Shown: positions 51,845 to 61,212, counted from the stretch's first letter. The stretch: 64,000 bases of DNA from Asticcacaulis biprosthecium C19 (GCF_000204015.1 NZ_GL883077.1:1363323-1427322), one strand, 5' to 3'. The notes: generated by a model not told the origin, from the letters alone. Program-made: numbers and translations.

Positions 51845-52585
51845 ATGAAGACTGCCCTTCGCCAGCTAAGCGCATCGCACCGCACCGAACAGGCCGATAC
51901 CCGCCTGGGTGTGGTGCTGGCTTTTGTCGCAGGCGCGGTCAATGCCGGCGGGTTCCTGGCGGTCGGCGCCTATACCTCGCACATGACCGGCATGGTGGCT
52001 TCGATCACCGACCTGGTCGTCGTCGATCAGTGGCGAACCGCCGTGGCCATCATCCCCCACATCCTCGCTTTCTTTGCCGGATCGGTGCTGTCGGCGGTAC
52101 TGATCAACTGGGCGCGGCTGAAACACCTGGCCAGCGAGTTTGCCCTGCCACTGATGGCGGAAGCCTGTCTGCTGATCGTCTTCGGGCTTCTGGCGGCGAC
52201 CGGTCTGGCGGCTGGGCTGAATGGGCTATACGGCCTGATCGCCCTGCTGTGCCTGATCATGGGGCTGCAGAACGGGCTGATCACCAAAATTTCTCATGCC
52301 GAGATCCGAACCACCCACATGACCGGGGTTATCACCGACCTGGGGATAGAAACCGGCCGCTTTTTGTTCGGCAAGGTCAGCCATGCCGACACGCGCTTCA
52401 GTGCGGTCAAATTGCGTCGTTTGGTGCTGTTACTGGTCGGATTTGTCATCGGCGGGCTGGCGGGCGCGGCGGCCTTCAGCTGGATCGGATTTGTCGCCGT
52501 CCTGCCTCTTGCCGCGCTTCTGGCCGCCATGGCGCTGTTGCCGATTGCTGACGACTTGAAGCGCATGTTCTCAAAGCATCGGTGA
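51845..52585 (+). CDS. YoaK/DUF1275 membrane protein
   Basis: The 246-residue protein from ATG 51845 has about six membrane segments. FVAGAVNAGGFLAVGAYTSH followed by MTG is the signature of the DUF1275 family, and ALLCLIMGLQNGLITKISHA with THMTGVITDLGIE its second half. Function is unknown; transport is suspected. It is divergent from the moeB-like gene and convergent with a TonB receptor gene beyond a strong hairpin terminator. Confidence 0.88.
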   Translation: MKTALRQLSASHRTEQADTRLGVVLAFVAGAVNAGGFLAVGAYTSHMTGMVASITDLVVVDQWRTAVAIIPHILAFFAGSVLSAVLINWARLKHLASEFALPLMAEACLLIVFGLLAATGLAAGLNGLYGLIALLCLIMGLQNGLITKISHAEIRTTHMTGVITDLGIETGRFLFGKVSHADTRFSAVKLRRLVLLLVGFVIGGLAGAAAFSWIGFVAVLPLAALLAAMALLPIADDLKRMFSKHR

Positions 52586-52613
52586 CGGCATGCCGCATAG
52601 GCCAGACTGAAAA

Positions 52614-52648
52614 GTACGGGCTTTGCGCCGATGACGCAAAGCCCGTAC
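52614..52648 (-). terminator. Strong hairpin terminator between convergent genes
   Basis: GTACGGGCTTTGCG and its exact complement form a 14-bp stem with a seven-base loop. On the minus strand it is followed by TTTTC, so it terminates the TonB receptor gene that ends at 52673; it may also stop the YoaK-family transcript from the other side. Confidence 0.8.
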
Positions 52649-52672
52649 CCGGATATCCAAGCTCGGTACGGA

Positions 52673-55432
52673 TCAGAAATCGAAGCGTAAGCCCACGCTG
52701 ATACGGCGGCCCGATAATTCGTACATGGTCGGGAAGGACGGGTCCATGGTGTAGCCCGTGGTGACTGCGTCGGTCATGTTGATGCCCTTGAGGCTGACCT
52801 GGGCACGGTCGCTCAGACGGTAGGAGAGCGAAATGTCCAGTTGGCCGTAACCGTCCCGGTAGATCGGATACATTTCGTAGCCGATGCCTTCGACATACTT
52901 GTCCTTGTAGTTATAGGAGGCGCGCGCGTCGAAACGGTCGTTCTCGTAGTACAGGGTGATGTTGTAGGTGTTGTCGGCCAGGCCGATCGGAGCAGTCGGG
53001 ATGCCCAGGGTCGAGGACCCGGTCAGCGAGCTGTCCAGCAGGGTGTAGTTGGCATTGATGCCGAAGCCCTGCAGGCGTTCATGCAGCAGGCCGAACGGTA
53101 CGACGGCGACCAGTTCGAGACCGCTGACGTCATAGGAGCCTTCGGCATTCACCGGCTGGTAGACATCGAACTCATAGACACCGTCGATCGTGCCGTTGGC
53201 ATTGTACTTGGTCACGTTCGGAACGGTGCCGGTGAGGGTGCTGCGGACCACGCCCTCAATCGTCTTCGAGAAGTAGGACGCCGCCAGCAAACCGCCTTCC
53301 GGCAGGTACTTTTCGATGCCGATTTCCCACTGCCTGGCGTAGGTCGGCTTCAGGTCCGGATTGCCGTCGGTGAAGCGGAACGAGTTCCAGCTCGCTGTGC
53401 GCTTGTAGGCCAGGTCGGTCAGGGCCGGGCGCATCAGGGTTTCCGAAGCGGCACCGCGCAGGACCAGATTGTCCATCAGGTCGGCAGTAAAGTTCAGGCT
53501 GGGGAGCAGCTTCTGGTAGGTGCCTTCCTTGGACACTGGCGCCGGGGTGTAGCCGGTGGTGCCGTTGGGGTTCTGGACCTGGTGGTAGCCGGCCGAGTTG
53601 ACGGTGGTGTCGACATAGCGGGCGCCGGCATTGATGGCCACCGGAACCGAGCCGAGGTCGAAGGCGAAATCCGCCATGGCATAGACGGTCGTGACCTTTT
53701 CGTCGACCTTGTAATACTGGCTGACATCGAACGGCGTGTAGAAGCCGGCATAGCGGAAGGTCCTGCGGGCATAGTCGTTGGACACCTGCTGCCAGTCCAG
53801 ATCGCTGACGGTGTAGTCACCACCCGGCACGATGTCGCCGATCCATTGCAACTCGCTGTTGGCCAGGGTGCGGGTGTTCAGCCACGCCGTGCTGCCGGCG
53901 GTCGGGCCCTGGATGTTCAGCGCGCCGTACTGACGCTCCTTGCTCTTGTCCGTGTAGCGCAGACCGAACTGAAGGGTTTGCAGGGCCGGGAAGCTGCTCA
54001 GGCCGAAGAAGCGAGTGTAGTCGACCTGGGCGGCCGCCTTGTCGTCGGTGACGCTTTCCAGGTTGGTTTCGTAGGCCTCGAACAGATACTTGCTGGAGGC
54101 GTTGTACATGTCGATCGAGGCCGGATTGGCGCTCTTGACGGTTTCACCGCCCTTGTCCGTCCAGCGGGTTCGCGACGGGGCATAGGCGACGTGCTTGAGA
54201 TTGGCGTAGTCCGAGGTCTTTTCGGCGCCGGAGTAGCCGGCCAAGGCACGCAGTTTCCAGCCGTCCCCGCGCCAGTTTAATTCGCCACCGAACTGGGCGT
54301 AGTCGGTCTCGTTGATGCGTTCCTTGCTCAGGAACTCATGCTGGGTCGCGGTGTAGGAGACGTCGCGCAGCACGACCATGCCGTAGTCGGCCAGGGTCGT
54401 CTTGTCGTAGGCGTGAATGGTCTCGAAGGTGCTGCGGCTGGAGGCCGAATAGGCGGCGATGTCGTATTCGTCCTCGGTCGAGTCATAGCTGCCGACCATG
54501 GCGTCGAAGGCCAGGTTGAAGTCCGACGATGGCTTGTACTGCAGCGCCACCGTGGCGCCCCACTTATCCTGTTCATTCAGGTAAACGCGGTCGCCGACCT
54601 TGTCCTGGAAGATGATGCGGCCGGTCTCGTTGCGGTCGGTGCGGCTCTTGACGACAACGCCGGCATCGCGCGCCAGGACGTCGGCGGCCTGGGTGCCACG
54701 TGCGCCGGAGGCTTCCAGGAACCGGAAGGCCGGACGGAAGTTTATGCCGGAGTTGGCGTCGGTGCGGTTGGTGCGCTTCGTGGTCGCAAACGACACCAGG
54801 GCGCCCCAGTCGCCCCAGGTGTTGCTGGCCAGGAAGGACATACGCGGGTCCGTCTCGCCGGAGATCGAGTTATGGGCACCTTCGAACGCGGCGACCAGTT
54901 TGCGGCCCTTGTAGTCGAACGGACGGGCGGTGGTGATATCTACCGAACCAGCGATGCCGCCTTCTTCGTCGGCGGCCGTCGGCGACTTGTGTACCGTGAC
55001 CTGCTGGATGATTTCGGAGGCGAACATGTCGAATTCGACGTCACGGCCGCCGCTGCCCGATGCGGTGGCCAGGTCGTTAATCGAAACATGCGTGAATTCG
55101 GCCGGCAGACCGCGAACCATGACCCGTGTACCCAGGCCCTTGTTGCGTTCGATGGTCACGCCCGGCATGCGCTGGAGCGCTTCGGCCAGGTTCTGTTCCG
55201 GGAAGTCGACGACGTCGGTGGCGACGATCGAGTCGGAGAAGCCCGTCGTCTTGCGCTTGATGTCGACGGCCTTTTCCAGGCTGCGGCGGTAGCTGCCGGT
55301 CACGACCACCACCTGGCCTTCATCGCCGGAGTCCGCGACGGCCAGCTGAGCGGCATCCTGCGCGAAGGCGCAGACCGGTGACAGGGTCGTTGCCACGGCT
55401 ATGGCGGTGGTGCAAAGGAAACGGTACTTCAT
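52673..55432 (-). CDS. TonB-dependent outer-membrane receptor
   Basis: The 919-residue receptor from ATG 55432 has a signal peptide (FLCTTAIAVATTLSPVCAFA), a plug (VVVTGSYRRSLEKAVDIKRK, LQRMPGVTIERNKGLGTRV, VTVHKSPTAADEEGGIAGSV) and a barrel ending in aromatic residues (VGLRFDF). The plug type is found in receptors for oligosaccharides and other organic ligands. It lies 152 bases downstream of a secreted PHP phosphoesterase gene on the same strand, so the two may handle one substrate. Confidence 0.93.
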   Translation of the reverse strand: MKYRFLCTTAIAVATTLSPVCAFAQDAAQLAVADSGDEGQVVVVTGSYRRSLEKAVDIKRKTTGFSDSIVATDVVDFPEQNLAEALQRMPGVTIERNKGLGTRVMVRGLPAEFTHVSINDLATASGSGGRDVEFDMFASEIIQQVTVHKSPTAADEEGGIAGSVDITTARPFDYKGRKLVAAFEGAHNSISGETDPRMSFLASNTWGDWGALVSFATTKRTNRTDANSGINFRPAFRFLEASGARGTQAADVLARDAGVVVKSRTDRNETGRIIFQDKVGDRVYLNEQDKWGATVALQYKPSSDFNLAFDAMVGSYDSTEDEYDIAAYSASSRSTFETIHAYDKTTLADYGMVVLRDVSYTATQHEFLSKERINETDYAQFGGELNWRGDGWKLRALAGYSGAEKTSDYANLKHVAYAPSRTRWTDKGGETVKSANPASIDMYNASSKYLFEAYETNLESVTDDKAAAQVDYTRFFGLSSFPALQTLQFGLRYTDKSKERQYGALNIQGPTAGSTAWLNTRTLANSELQWIGDIVPGGDYTVSDLDWQQVSNDYARRTFRYAGFYTPFDVSQYYKVDEKVTTVYAMADFAFDLGSVPVAINAGARYVDTTVNSAGYHQVQNPNGTTGYTPAPVSKEGTYQKLLPSLNFTADLMDNLVLRGAASETLMRPALTDLAYKRTASWNSFRFTDGNPDLKPTYARQWEIGIEKYLPEGGLLAASYFSKTIEGVVRSTLTGTVPNVTKYNANGTIDGVYEFDVYQPVNAEGSYDVSGLELVAVVPFGLLHERLQGFGINANYTLLDSSLTGSSTLGIPTAPIGLADNTYNITLYYENDRFDARASYNYKDKYVEGIGYEMYPIYRDGYGQLDISLSYRLSDRAQVSLKGINMTDAVTTGYTMDPSFPTMYELSGRRISVGLRFDF

Positions 55433-55584
55433 ATTAGGCCCCAAGGTTAAGTCCTACCGGTGACGGACACCGATATTCGTCGGTGCTCCGACGCATGGGA
55501 GCGCTGCCTATCGAGGGCGGATGACAGCTTGATGAAGGATTTCCGACGATATGGTTGCACGAAAGACCAAAGCCGAAGGTGGTA

Positions 55585-56952
55585 CTAATTTGTCTCGATA
55601 AAGATCGGATTGGAATAGAACCACAGGTCGGGCCACGGGTCTTCACCCAGGGGGTCGGCAACGGGCTCCAGCTCGTCTGTTGCCGTGCCGCGCAGGCGGA
55701 CATAGCTGTCGTGCCCGACGGTGAAGGTGTAGCTGAGGGTGATGACCTCGCCTTCGCGCTGCCAGTCGGCGGGGGTAAATCGCCTGACGATGTGGGTGGA
55801 CGGATTGTGGTCGCGGGCTTGCCCGGATACGGCGCCCATGATCAGGTCGACGCGCTTCACTTCAGGCCGGTTGCCATTGGGATTGGGAACATCCGGGTCG
55901 CGCAGCCGGACGCTGATCGTGACCGTTTCGCCGACCCTGACCTGTGCAGCGTCACCCAGACCCGCCCCGTTGATGTCGACGTCCAGTTCGCTGATCAGAT
56001 CGCCGGTTGCCACGAACATCCGGCCGCGGCGGATAGCGTCGAGCACATCCGCTGGATCGTGCCGCGCCAGCACCCAGGTCTTGGCGTACTGCCCTGGCCA
56101 GAAGTCCTCGCCGCCGTCGGCCACGTTGCGGTGCGAGTCCGAGGTCGCGGTAATCCAGAAGCGGCGCCCTTCGCCCAGCAGTCCGTCCCAGGCGCCGCCC
56201 AGGCGTGCCGTCATGGTATCGAACCCGCCGTAGGTCGGCGAATGGACGTAATAACCGCGCTTGCGCAGGGTGTCGGGGCTGGCACCCTTTTTCAGTGATG
56301 TACCCTGATGGCCCGGCGCGCCTTCCATGCCGACGGCAATATCCCAGGCGGTGTCGTTCCAGCGCCGCAGGGATGCCGGCGAATGCCGCCCGTAACCGTC
56401 AGGACTTGGCGCTCCGCGCGACGGATGATTGGCAATAACCAGCGGCCGGGGCGTCAGGTCGTTCATCTCTTCCAACATGGCGATCATGCGCTCGGGATCA
56501 TCCCGGGCGGGGTCGCGGGTCTCGTACGCGGCATAGGCGCTTTCCAGGCGGCGCAGGGTGCCGGCTTCGGTGGAATCGATGGGCATGATCAGGCTGGAAT
56601 GGTCACCGCCGGGTGTATCGAGTTCCATGCCGAAGAACTGGATAACCTGCGGAACGGCGGCACGTGCTTCCACCAGTTCGGGGTAGGTCTGCTCATATCG
56701 CAGTTTCGACAGCCCTTCGCCGCCGTGATCGATCATGACGACCCAGCTCAGGCCATATTGATGCGCTTTGCGGGCATTTTCCGGCAGGGTGTAGATGCCA
56801 TCCTGGCCCAGGACATAGACTCCATCCACGCTCTTGCCGGAATAGCGGCTGTGGACGTGATGATCGCCGGCCAGCCACTGCCGCGGCGTTTCGGCCGGCG
56901 CCAGCGAGGGCAGGGGCGCAAGCATCAGGGCAAGAAGGATATCAAAGGCCAT
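55585..56952 (-). CDS. Secreted PHP/CehA-McbA-type phosphoesterase
   Basis: The 455-residue protein has a short signal peptide (LLALMLAPLPSLAPA) and the metal-dependent PHP fold: GDHHVHSRYSGKS, VVMIDHGGEG, ANHPSR, and TATSDSHRN, all with metal-binding histidines and aspartates. A C-terminal beta-sandwich follows (VRVGETVTISVRLRDPD). Family members hydrolyse phosphodiesters or carbamate-type esters. Together with the TonB receptor downstream it suggests use of an organic phosphoester. Confidence 0.85.
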   Translation of the reverse strand: MAFDILLALMLAPLPSLAPAETPRQWLAGDHHVHSRYSGKSVDGVYVLGQDGIYTLPENARKAHQYGLSWVVMIDHGGEGLSKLRYEQTYPELVEARAAVPQVIQFFGMELDTPGGDHSSLIMPIDSTEAGTLRRLESAYAAYETRDPARDDPERMIAMLEEMNDLTPRPLVIANHPSRGAPSPDGYGRHSPASLRRWNDTAWDIAVGMEGAPGHQGTSLKKGASPDTLRKRGYYVHSPTYGGFDTMTARLGGAWDGLLGEGRRFWITATSDSHRNVADGGEDFWPGQYAKTWVLARHDPADVLDAIRRGRMFVATGDLISELDVDINGAGLGDAAQVRVGETVTISVRLRDPDVPNPNGNRPEVKRVDLIMGAVSGQARDHNPSTHIVRRFTPADWQREGEVITLSYTFTVGHDSYVRLRGTATDELEPVADPLGEDPWPDLWFYSNPIFIETN

Positions 56953-57068
56953 GGGACGGATTCCGAATGTAGAAACCGGTCCATAGACGATGGTCTTGAC
57001 AGATATGTAACAGCCCGGCTTGTCGCTGGCCCTTGCAACCGGGCGGCAAAACCGCCAAGTAAACGGCT

Positions 57069-57632
57069 ATGCCCAACTTGAATCATTCCGAGTCGAATTT
57101 TCCCAACTGGCACGGTACCACCATCGTCGCCGTGCGCCAAAACGGCAAAACCGTCATCGCCGGCGATGGCCAGGTCTCCATGGGCGCGACCATCGTCAAG
57201 GGTGGCGCTCGCAAGGTTCGCGCGCTGGCCGGCGGCAAGGTCATCACCGGCTTTGCCGGCGCCACGGCCGACGCCTTCACGCTGCTGGAGCGGCTGGAAG
57301 CCAAGCTGGAGCTGTTTCCGGATCAACTGGCGCGGGCCTGCGTCGACCTGGCCAAGGACTGGCGCACCGATCGCTATCTGCGCCGGCTGGAGGCCATGCT
57401 GCTGGTCGCCGACCGCAACCACATCTTGACCCTGACCGGGGTCGGCGATGTGCTCGAACCGGAAGACGGCGTTGCGGCTATCGGTTCAGGCGGCGTCTAC
57501 GCCCTGTCAGCGGCGCGCGCCCTGATGGAGTATGAACCCGATGCCGAGGTCATTGCCCGTAAGGCGATGAAGATCGCCGCCAGCATCTGCGTCTACACCA
57601 ATGACCATCTGACACTCGAGACCCTGTCGTGA
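57069..57632 (+). CDS. hslV: ATP-dependent protease subunit HslV
   Basis: HslV is the proteolytic dodecamer of the HslUV chaperone-protease. The 187-residue protein has a 16-residue leader, then the N-terminal threonine nucleophile T17 in [23 protein letters not shown] and [16 protein letters not shown]. The partner hslU lies 880 bases on, separated by a membrane protein gene, a GNAT remnant and an inverted-repeat element. TTGACA at 56996-57001 could be part of a promoter, but no heat-shock -10 is clear. Confidence 0.97.
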   Translation: MPNLNHSESNFPNWHGTTIVAVRQNGKTVIAGDGQVSMGATIVKGGARKVRALAGGKVITGFAGATADAFTLLERLEAKLELFPDQLARACVDLAKDWRTDRYLRRLEAMLLVADRNHILTLTGVGDVLEPEDGVAAIGSGGVYALSAARALMEYEPDAEVIARKAMKIAASICVYTNDHLTLETLS

Positions 57633-58003
57633 CGGCGCGCGTGACCATCGACCAGGCGATCCAGAAGGCGCGGATGACCGTCCATATGCCGGCGACCTGC
57701 ATCATGTTCGCCGCCTGGGGCCAGGCGCTTATCCTCGTGCCCTCGGGTCAGCTGCCGCAGGTGTTTCTGTTCATGTCGATGGCGGTCGCCGTCTCTGGCT
57801 GGCCGCTGGCCTGGCTGTACCGGGCCTGGATGACACCGCGCTGGAAGCTGTGGGCCTATGCCGGCGCCGGCAATGTCCAGCAGATGAAGGACGCCGCCAT
57901 AGTGGCCAAGGTGATCGGCCCGGATGGTGGCTTTTCCGAAAAGTCGGAGATCTGCTCCAAGGAGATGCGCGCGCAGATCCTCCGGCTGGAAGGGCGGGCA
58001 TAA
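57629..58003 (+). CDS. Small membrane protein after hslV
   Basis: The 124-residue protein starts with GTG 57629, overlapping the hslV stop by four bases. Two hydrophobic segments occur ([17 protein letters not shown] and [20 protein letters not shown]), then a soluble charged C-terminus. No family is recognised. Coupling to hslV suggests coexpression with the protease. Confidence 0.6.
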   Translation: MTARVTIDQAIQKARMTVHMPATCIMFAAWGQALILVPSGQLPQVFLFMSMAVAVSGWPLAWLYRAWMTPRWKLWAYAGAGNVQQMKDAAIVAKVIGPDGGFSEKSEICSKEMRAQILRLEGRA

Positions 58004-58007
58004 GGTT

Positions 58008-58249
58008 GTGCTGACGCTTCGCGCCTTGAGCACGGTAAGTTACAGCTTTCGCCGCCTGACTCCGGACGACCTCGACCTGGTCAATGGCTGGATCGCGGCG
58101 CCGCACGTGGCGCAGTGGCGGTTGTCACCGATCCGCATCCAACAAATGCACCCGCGATCCGGGCTTACGAAAAGGCCAGCTTCATCCCATATGTTGAAGG
58201 CAATCATCCGCAATGGGGCCGCAGCCTGTTGATGGCCTGCACCCGCTGA
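58008..58249 (+). pseudogene. GNAT acetyltransferase remnant with internal deletion
   Basis: From GTG 58008 the frame encodes the start of a GNAT/AacA-type acetyltransferase (YSFRRLTPDDLDLVNGWIAA, then HVAQWRL). The C-terminal end of such a protein (AIRAYEKASFIPYVEG, then RSLLMACTR and TGA 58247-58249) follows almost at once in a different frame. About 100 central residues, including the acetyl-CoA-binding motif, are missing, so the gene is decayed. It lies between the membrane protein gene and the inverted-repeat element. Confidence 0.75.
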
Positions 58250-58269
58250 TACGACTGAAACCTAGGAAA

Positions 58270-58450
58270 GGGTTGTCCACAGATAAGCCAGATAAGCCAG
58301 ATGGGCGGAGCCTTTCCGCACAACCTGCGCTCTATTCAGCGGTTCGCCTGACGCGCAACGCGCGTCGATAAATTAAGCCCGAGACCCGGCCCGGATTTGA
58401 CGCGGGATACGCTATCCATCTGGCTTATCTGGCTTATCTGTGGACAACCC
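58270..58450. repeat. 181-bp element with perfect 35-bp inverted ends
   Basis: Bases 58270-58304 are the exact complement of 58416-58450. Each arm contains TTGTCCACA (58273-58281), one base from the DnaA-box consensus, followed by AGATAAGCC twice in tandem. The 111 bases between the arms have no gene. The element ends 61 bases before the hslU start. It could be a mobile hairpin, a protein-binding array, or both. Confidence 0.75.
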
Positions 58451-58511
58451 CTTTTCAAACCCGAAGACCCAAACGCGCTTCGCGCAGAACGCCCACAGAC
58501 CGACTGACATC

Positions 58512-59810
58512 ATGACCACATTTTCTCCCCGTGAAATCGTCTCCGAACTGGACCGCCACATCATCGGCCATAACGACGCCAAGAAGGCCGTCGCCGTTGC
58601 CCTGCGCAACCGCTGGCGCCGTAAGGCCACCGATGCCTCGATCCGCGACGAGATCACGCCCAAGAACATCCTGATGATCGGGCCCACGGGCGTCGGCAAG
58701 ACCGAGATCGCGCGCCGTCTGGCCAAACTGGCCCAGGCGCCGTTCATCAAGGTCGAGGCGACCAAGTTTACCGAGGTCGGCTATGTCGGCCGCGACGTCG
58801 ACCAGATCGTCCGCGACCTGGTCGAGGCCGCCATGTTGATGATCAAGGACAAGAACCGCGCCGGTGTTCGCGCCAAGGCCGAGGCCGCCGCCGAAGAACG
58901 GCTGATCGACGCCCTGGTCGGCAACACAGCCGGCCAGGCGACGCGCGACAGCTTCCGCAAGAAGCTGCGCAACAACGAACTGGACGACAAGGAGGTCGAG
59001 TTGCAGCTGACCGAGACGGGATCGCCGATCGGCATGATCGAGATCCCCGGCCAGGCGGGCAACAATTTCAATTTGGGTGACATGCTGTCCAAGGCCATGG
59101 GCGGCCGCAAGAAAACCGTCAAGACTTCGGTCAAGGCGGCCTGGCCGACCCTGATCGCCGAAGAGTCCGACAGGCTGCTGGACCAGGAAGCCGTCGCTTC
59201 GGAAGCGCTGAGCCTCGCCGAGAACGAAGGCATCGTGTTTCTGGATGAAATCGACAAGGTGGCGTCGCGCTCGGAACGCGGCGGCGCCGATGTGTCGCGC
59301 GAAGGCGTCCAGCGCGACCTGCTGCCGCTGATCGAAGGCACGACGGTGTCGACCAAGTACGGGCCGGTCAAGACCGACCACATCCTGTTCATTGCCTCGG
59401 GCGCCTTCCACGTCGCCAAGCCGTCGGACCTGTTGCCGGAACTGCAGGGGCGCCTGCCGATCCGGGTGGAGCTGAAGGCGCTGACCCAGGACGATTTCCG
59501 CCGCATTCTGAGCGAGCCGGAAGCCAATCTGATCAAGCAGAACCAGGCTTTGATGAAAACCGAGGGCGTGACTCTCGAGTTCGACGATGGCGCCATTGCC
59601 GAAATGGCGGCGGCCGCGGCTTCGGTCAATGCCAAGGTCGAGAACATCGGCGCACGCCGGCTGCACACCGTCATCGAAAAGGTGATGGAGGAGTTGTCCT
59701 ACGCCGCGTCCGACATGGCCGGCCAGACGGTGCTGATCGACGCCGACTACGTCAAGCGCCGCCTGGGTGACATCGCCACGGACGCCGATCTGAGCCGGTA
59801 TATTCTGTAA
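58512..59810 (+). CDS. hslU: ATP-dependent protease ATPase subunit HslU
   Basis: HslU is the AAA+ unfoldase that feeds HslV. The 432-residue protein starts at ATG 58512 ([20 protein letters not shown]), matching the family; a GTG at 58440 would run through the inverted-repeat arm. Walker A is [10 protein letters not shown], Walker B is [10 protein letters not shown], and [18 protein letters not shown] holds the arginine of sensor 2. The C-terminal residues LSRYIL insert into HslV to activate it. Confidence 0.97.
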   Translation: MTTFSPREIVSELDRHIIGHNDAKKAVAVALRNRWRRKATDASIRDEITPKNILMIGPTGVGKTEIARRLAKLAQAPFIKVEATKFTEVGYVGRDVDQIVRDLVEAAMLMIKDKNRAGVRAKAEAAAEERLIDALVGNTAGQATRDSFRKKLRNNELDDKEVELQLTETGSPIGMIEIPGQAGNNFNLGDMLSKAMGGRKKTVKTSVKAAWPTLIAEESDRLLDQEAVASEALSLAENEGIVFLDEIDKVASRSERGGADVSREGVQRDLLPLIEGTTVSTKYGPVKTDHILFIASGAFHVAKPSDLLPELQGRLPIRVELKALTQDDFRRILSEPEANLIKQNQALMKTEGVTLEFDDGAIAEMAAAAASVNAKVENIGARRLHTVIEKVMEELSYAASDMAGQTVLIDADYVKRRLGDIATDADLSRYIL

Positions 59811-60128
59811 TCAGCTTCCGGGAGTCGGGTTCTTCGGGGCGGGGTCCTTCGGGAAGTTCTTGTCGAAGTTGCGGGCATAGTCGTCGAAGTGGGCCTCGAA
59901 CATCTTGCGGCACTGGTCGACGAAATAGTCCGCGGCTTCGGCCTTCTTGGCGGCAAACTCAGCCTCCGAAGGCGCCATCTTGGCCCAGACCCAGGCATGA
60001 TAGCGCGCCGCCGCTTCGTTCAGCGACACGCTCACATTGATCGGCGGTGTCGTCGCCAGATGGCTGTTGGCCGTGGCGATAAAGCTGTTGAAACGGGCTT
60101 CAAAGCCGGGATCGATATGCTGGGTCAT
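59811..60128 (-). CDS. DUF3144-family protein, copy 1
   Basis: The 105-residue protein follows DUF3144: RFNSFIATANSHLATTPPIN, VSLNEAAARYHAWVWAKMA, then AADYFVDQCRKMFEAHFDDY and a proline-rich end. The family is helical and cytoplasmic, with unknown function. It ends right at the hslU stop. A second copy lies at 60810-61100, with the tyrosine phosphatase and an RTX remnant between. Confidence 0.75.
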   Translation of the reverse strand: MTQHIDPGFEARFNSFIATANSHLATTPPINVSVSLNEAAARYHAWVWAKMAPSEAEFAAKKAEAADYFVDQCRKMFEAHFDDYARNFDKNFPKDPAPKNPTPGS

Positions 60129-60167
60129 GCGAACGCTTTCGTTTAGACGCGAACCGCACCCATAGCA

Positions 60168-60315
60168 TCAGACCACGTAACCGTTCCAGTCGATCACACT
60201 CAAACCCGTGATGCCCAGCACCAGGATCGTCCCGCCAGCATGGGTACGGGTTGCGCCGTCGACGCCGTCTGATACATCGCTGAAACTGTCGCCGTTCTGG
60301 AGTTGATCGCGCCTC
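60168..60315 (-). pseudogene. RTX-type C-terminal remnant
   Basis: On the minus strand about 49 codons ending at TGA 60170-60168 read NGDSFSDVSDGVDGATRTHA, then GGTILVLGITGLSVIDWNGY. This matches the C-terminal end of RTX/serralysin-type proteins. No start and no upstream repeats remain. It is a gene fragment between the phosphatase and the first DUF3144 gene. Confidence 0.55.
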
Positions 60316-60354
60316 TTGCAGTATGCGGGGCCCCTAAACGATTGCTGTCGGTCC

Positions 60355-60813
60355 CTATATCAGCTTGGCCAGCAAGGCGTCGCTGGCCGTGTCGCACAGC
60401 CGGTAGACGGCCTCGAAGTCGCGCGCGCCGCCGTAATAGGGATCCGGCACGTCCTTGTTCAGCCCCAGCGCTTCTTCAAGATAGAGGGCGACCTTTGCCT
60501 TCGAGCCCGGCGGCTGCATCTTTGTCAAATGGCGGACATTATCGCGGTCCAGGCCCAGGATCAGGTCATAGTGGTCGAAGTCGTGCGTCTTGATCTGACG
60601 GGCGCACTGGCCCGAAATGTCCATACCGAAGCGGGCGGCGACAGCGATGGAACGGTGGTCGGGCGCCTCGCCGGCGTGCCAGCCGCCGCAACCGGCGGAG
60701 TCGATGTCAAAGCGGTGGTCCAGGCGCTTTTCGCGCACCTTATAGCGCAGGACGCCCTCGGCCAGGGGGGAGCGGCAGATATTGCCAAGGCAGACAAACA
60801 GAATGGCGGTCAT
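60355..60813 (-). CDS. Low-molecular-weight protein tyrosine phosphatase
   Basis: The 152-residue enzyme has the P-loop VCLGNICRSPLAEG with nucleophile C8 and R14, and the acid DP motif in VPDPYYGGARDFEAVY. It dephosphorylates phosphotyrosine, and in bacteria often acts with tyrosine kinases of polysaccharide export; none is visible here. Its ATG overlaps the stop of the DUF3144 gene at 60810 by four bases (ATGA), so the two are coupled. Confidence 0.95.
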   Translation of the reverse strand: MTAILFVCLGNICRSPLAEGVLRYKVREKRLDHRFDIDSAGCGGWHAGEAPDHRSIAVAARFGMDISGQCARQIKTHDFDHYDLILGLDRDNVRHLTKMQPPGSKAKVALYLEEALGLNKDVPDPYYGGARDFEAVYRLCDTASDALLAKLI

Positions 60814-61100
60814 GGGGTCGGTTTCATATAGCGGTCGAAATTGGCTTGGTAGTCATCGAAATGGTCTTCCAGCATCATGTGGAATTGATTGACGAAGTAA
60901 TGAATCGCCTCATCGCGATGTTCTGCCATCTCAGCTGCGTCCCGGCAAAGCGTGGCGTTTAGCCAGGTGCTGAAACGGGCATTGGCGTACATCATGGACG
61001 CACTGACAACGCTGACCTCAGCTTCCTTCATCTGGGCGTTTGACAGATGGATATGCGCGTCCGCGCGGTCGAAAAAAGCCTGATCGGGTTCTGGTTTCAT
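60810..61100 (-). CDS. DUF3144-family protein, copy 2
   Basis: The 96-residue protein from ATG 61100 shares the layout of copy 1: FFDRADAHIHLSNAQMKEAE, VSASMMYANARFSTWLNA, then EAIHYFVNQFHMMLEDHFDD and Y. The shared motif YFV(N/D)Q, then HFDDY, marks them as paralogues. It overlaps the phosphatase gene by four bases and is read first, so it may be functionally tied to it. Function unknown. Confidence 0.75.
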   Translation of the reverse strand: MKPEPDQAFFDRADAHIHLSNAQMKEAEVSVVSASMMYANARFSTWLNATLCRDAAEMAEHRDEAIHYFVNQFHMMLEDHFDDYQANFDRYMKPTP

Positions 61101-61212
61101 CGTGCCTCTCCGCTGGAAGCCCGAACTTAGCGGGCGGTTGATATTACAACAACCGTTGAAATTGCGCCGAGGCCGGGGTAGGGTTGGGCAACTCACAAAA
61201 GGGCAGGGAACC

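Noticed and set aside
56996-57024. TTGACA upstream of hslV as a heat-shock promoter
   Set aside because: No convincing -10 of either the housekeeping or heat-shock type at the right distance.
58440-58511. A GTG start 24 codons earlier for hslU
   Set aside because: It lies inside the right arm of the inverted-repeat element and adds residues that the family lacks.
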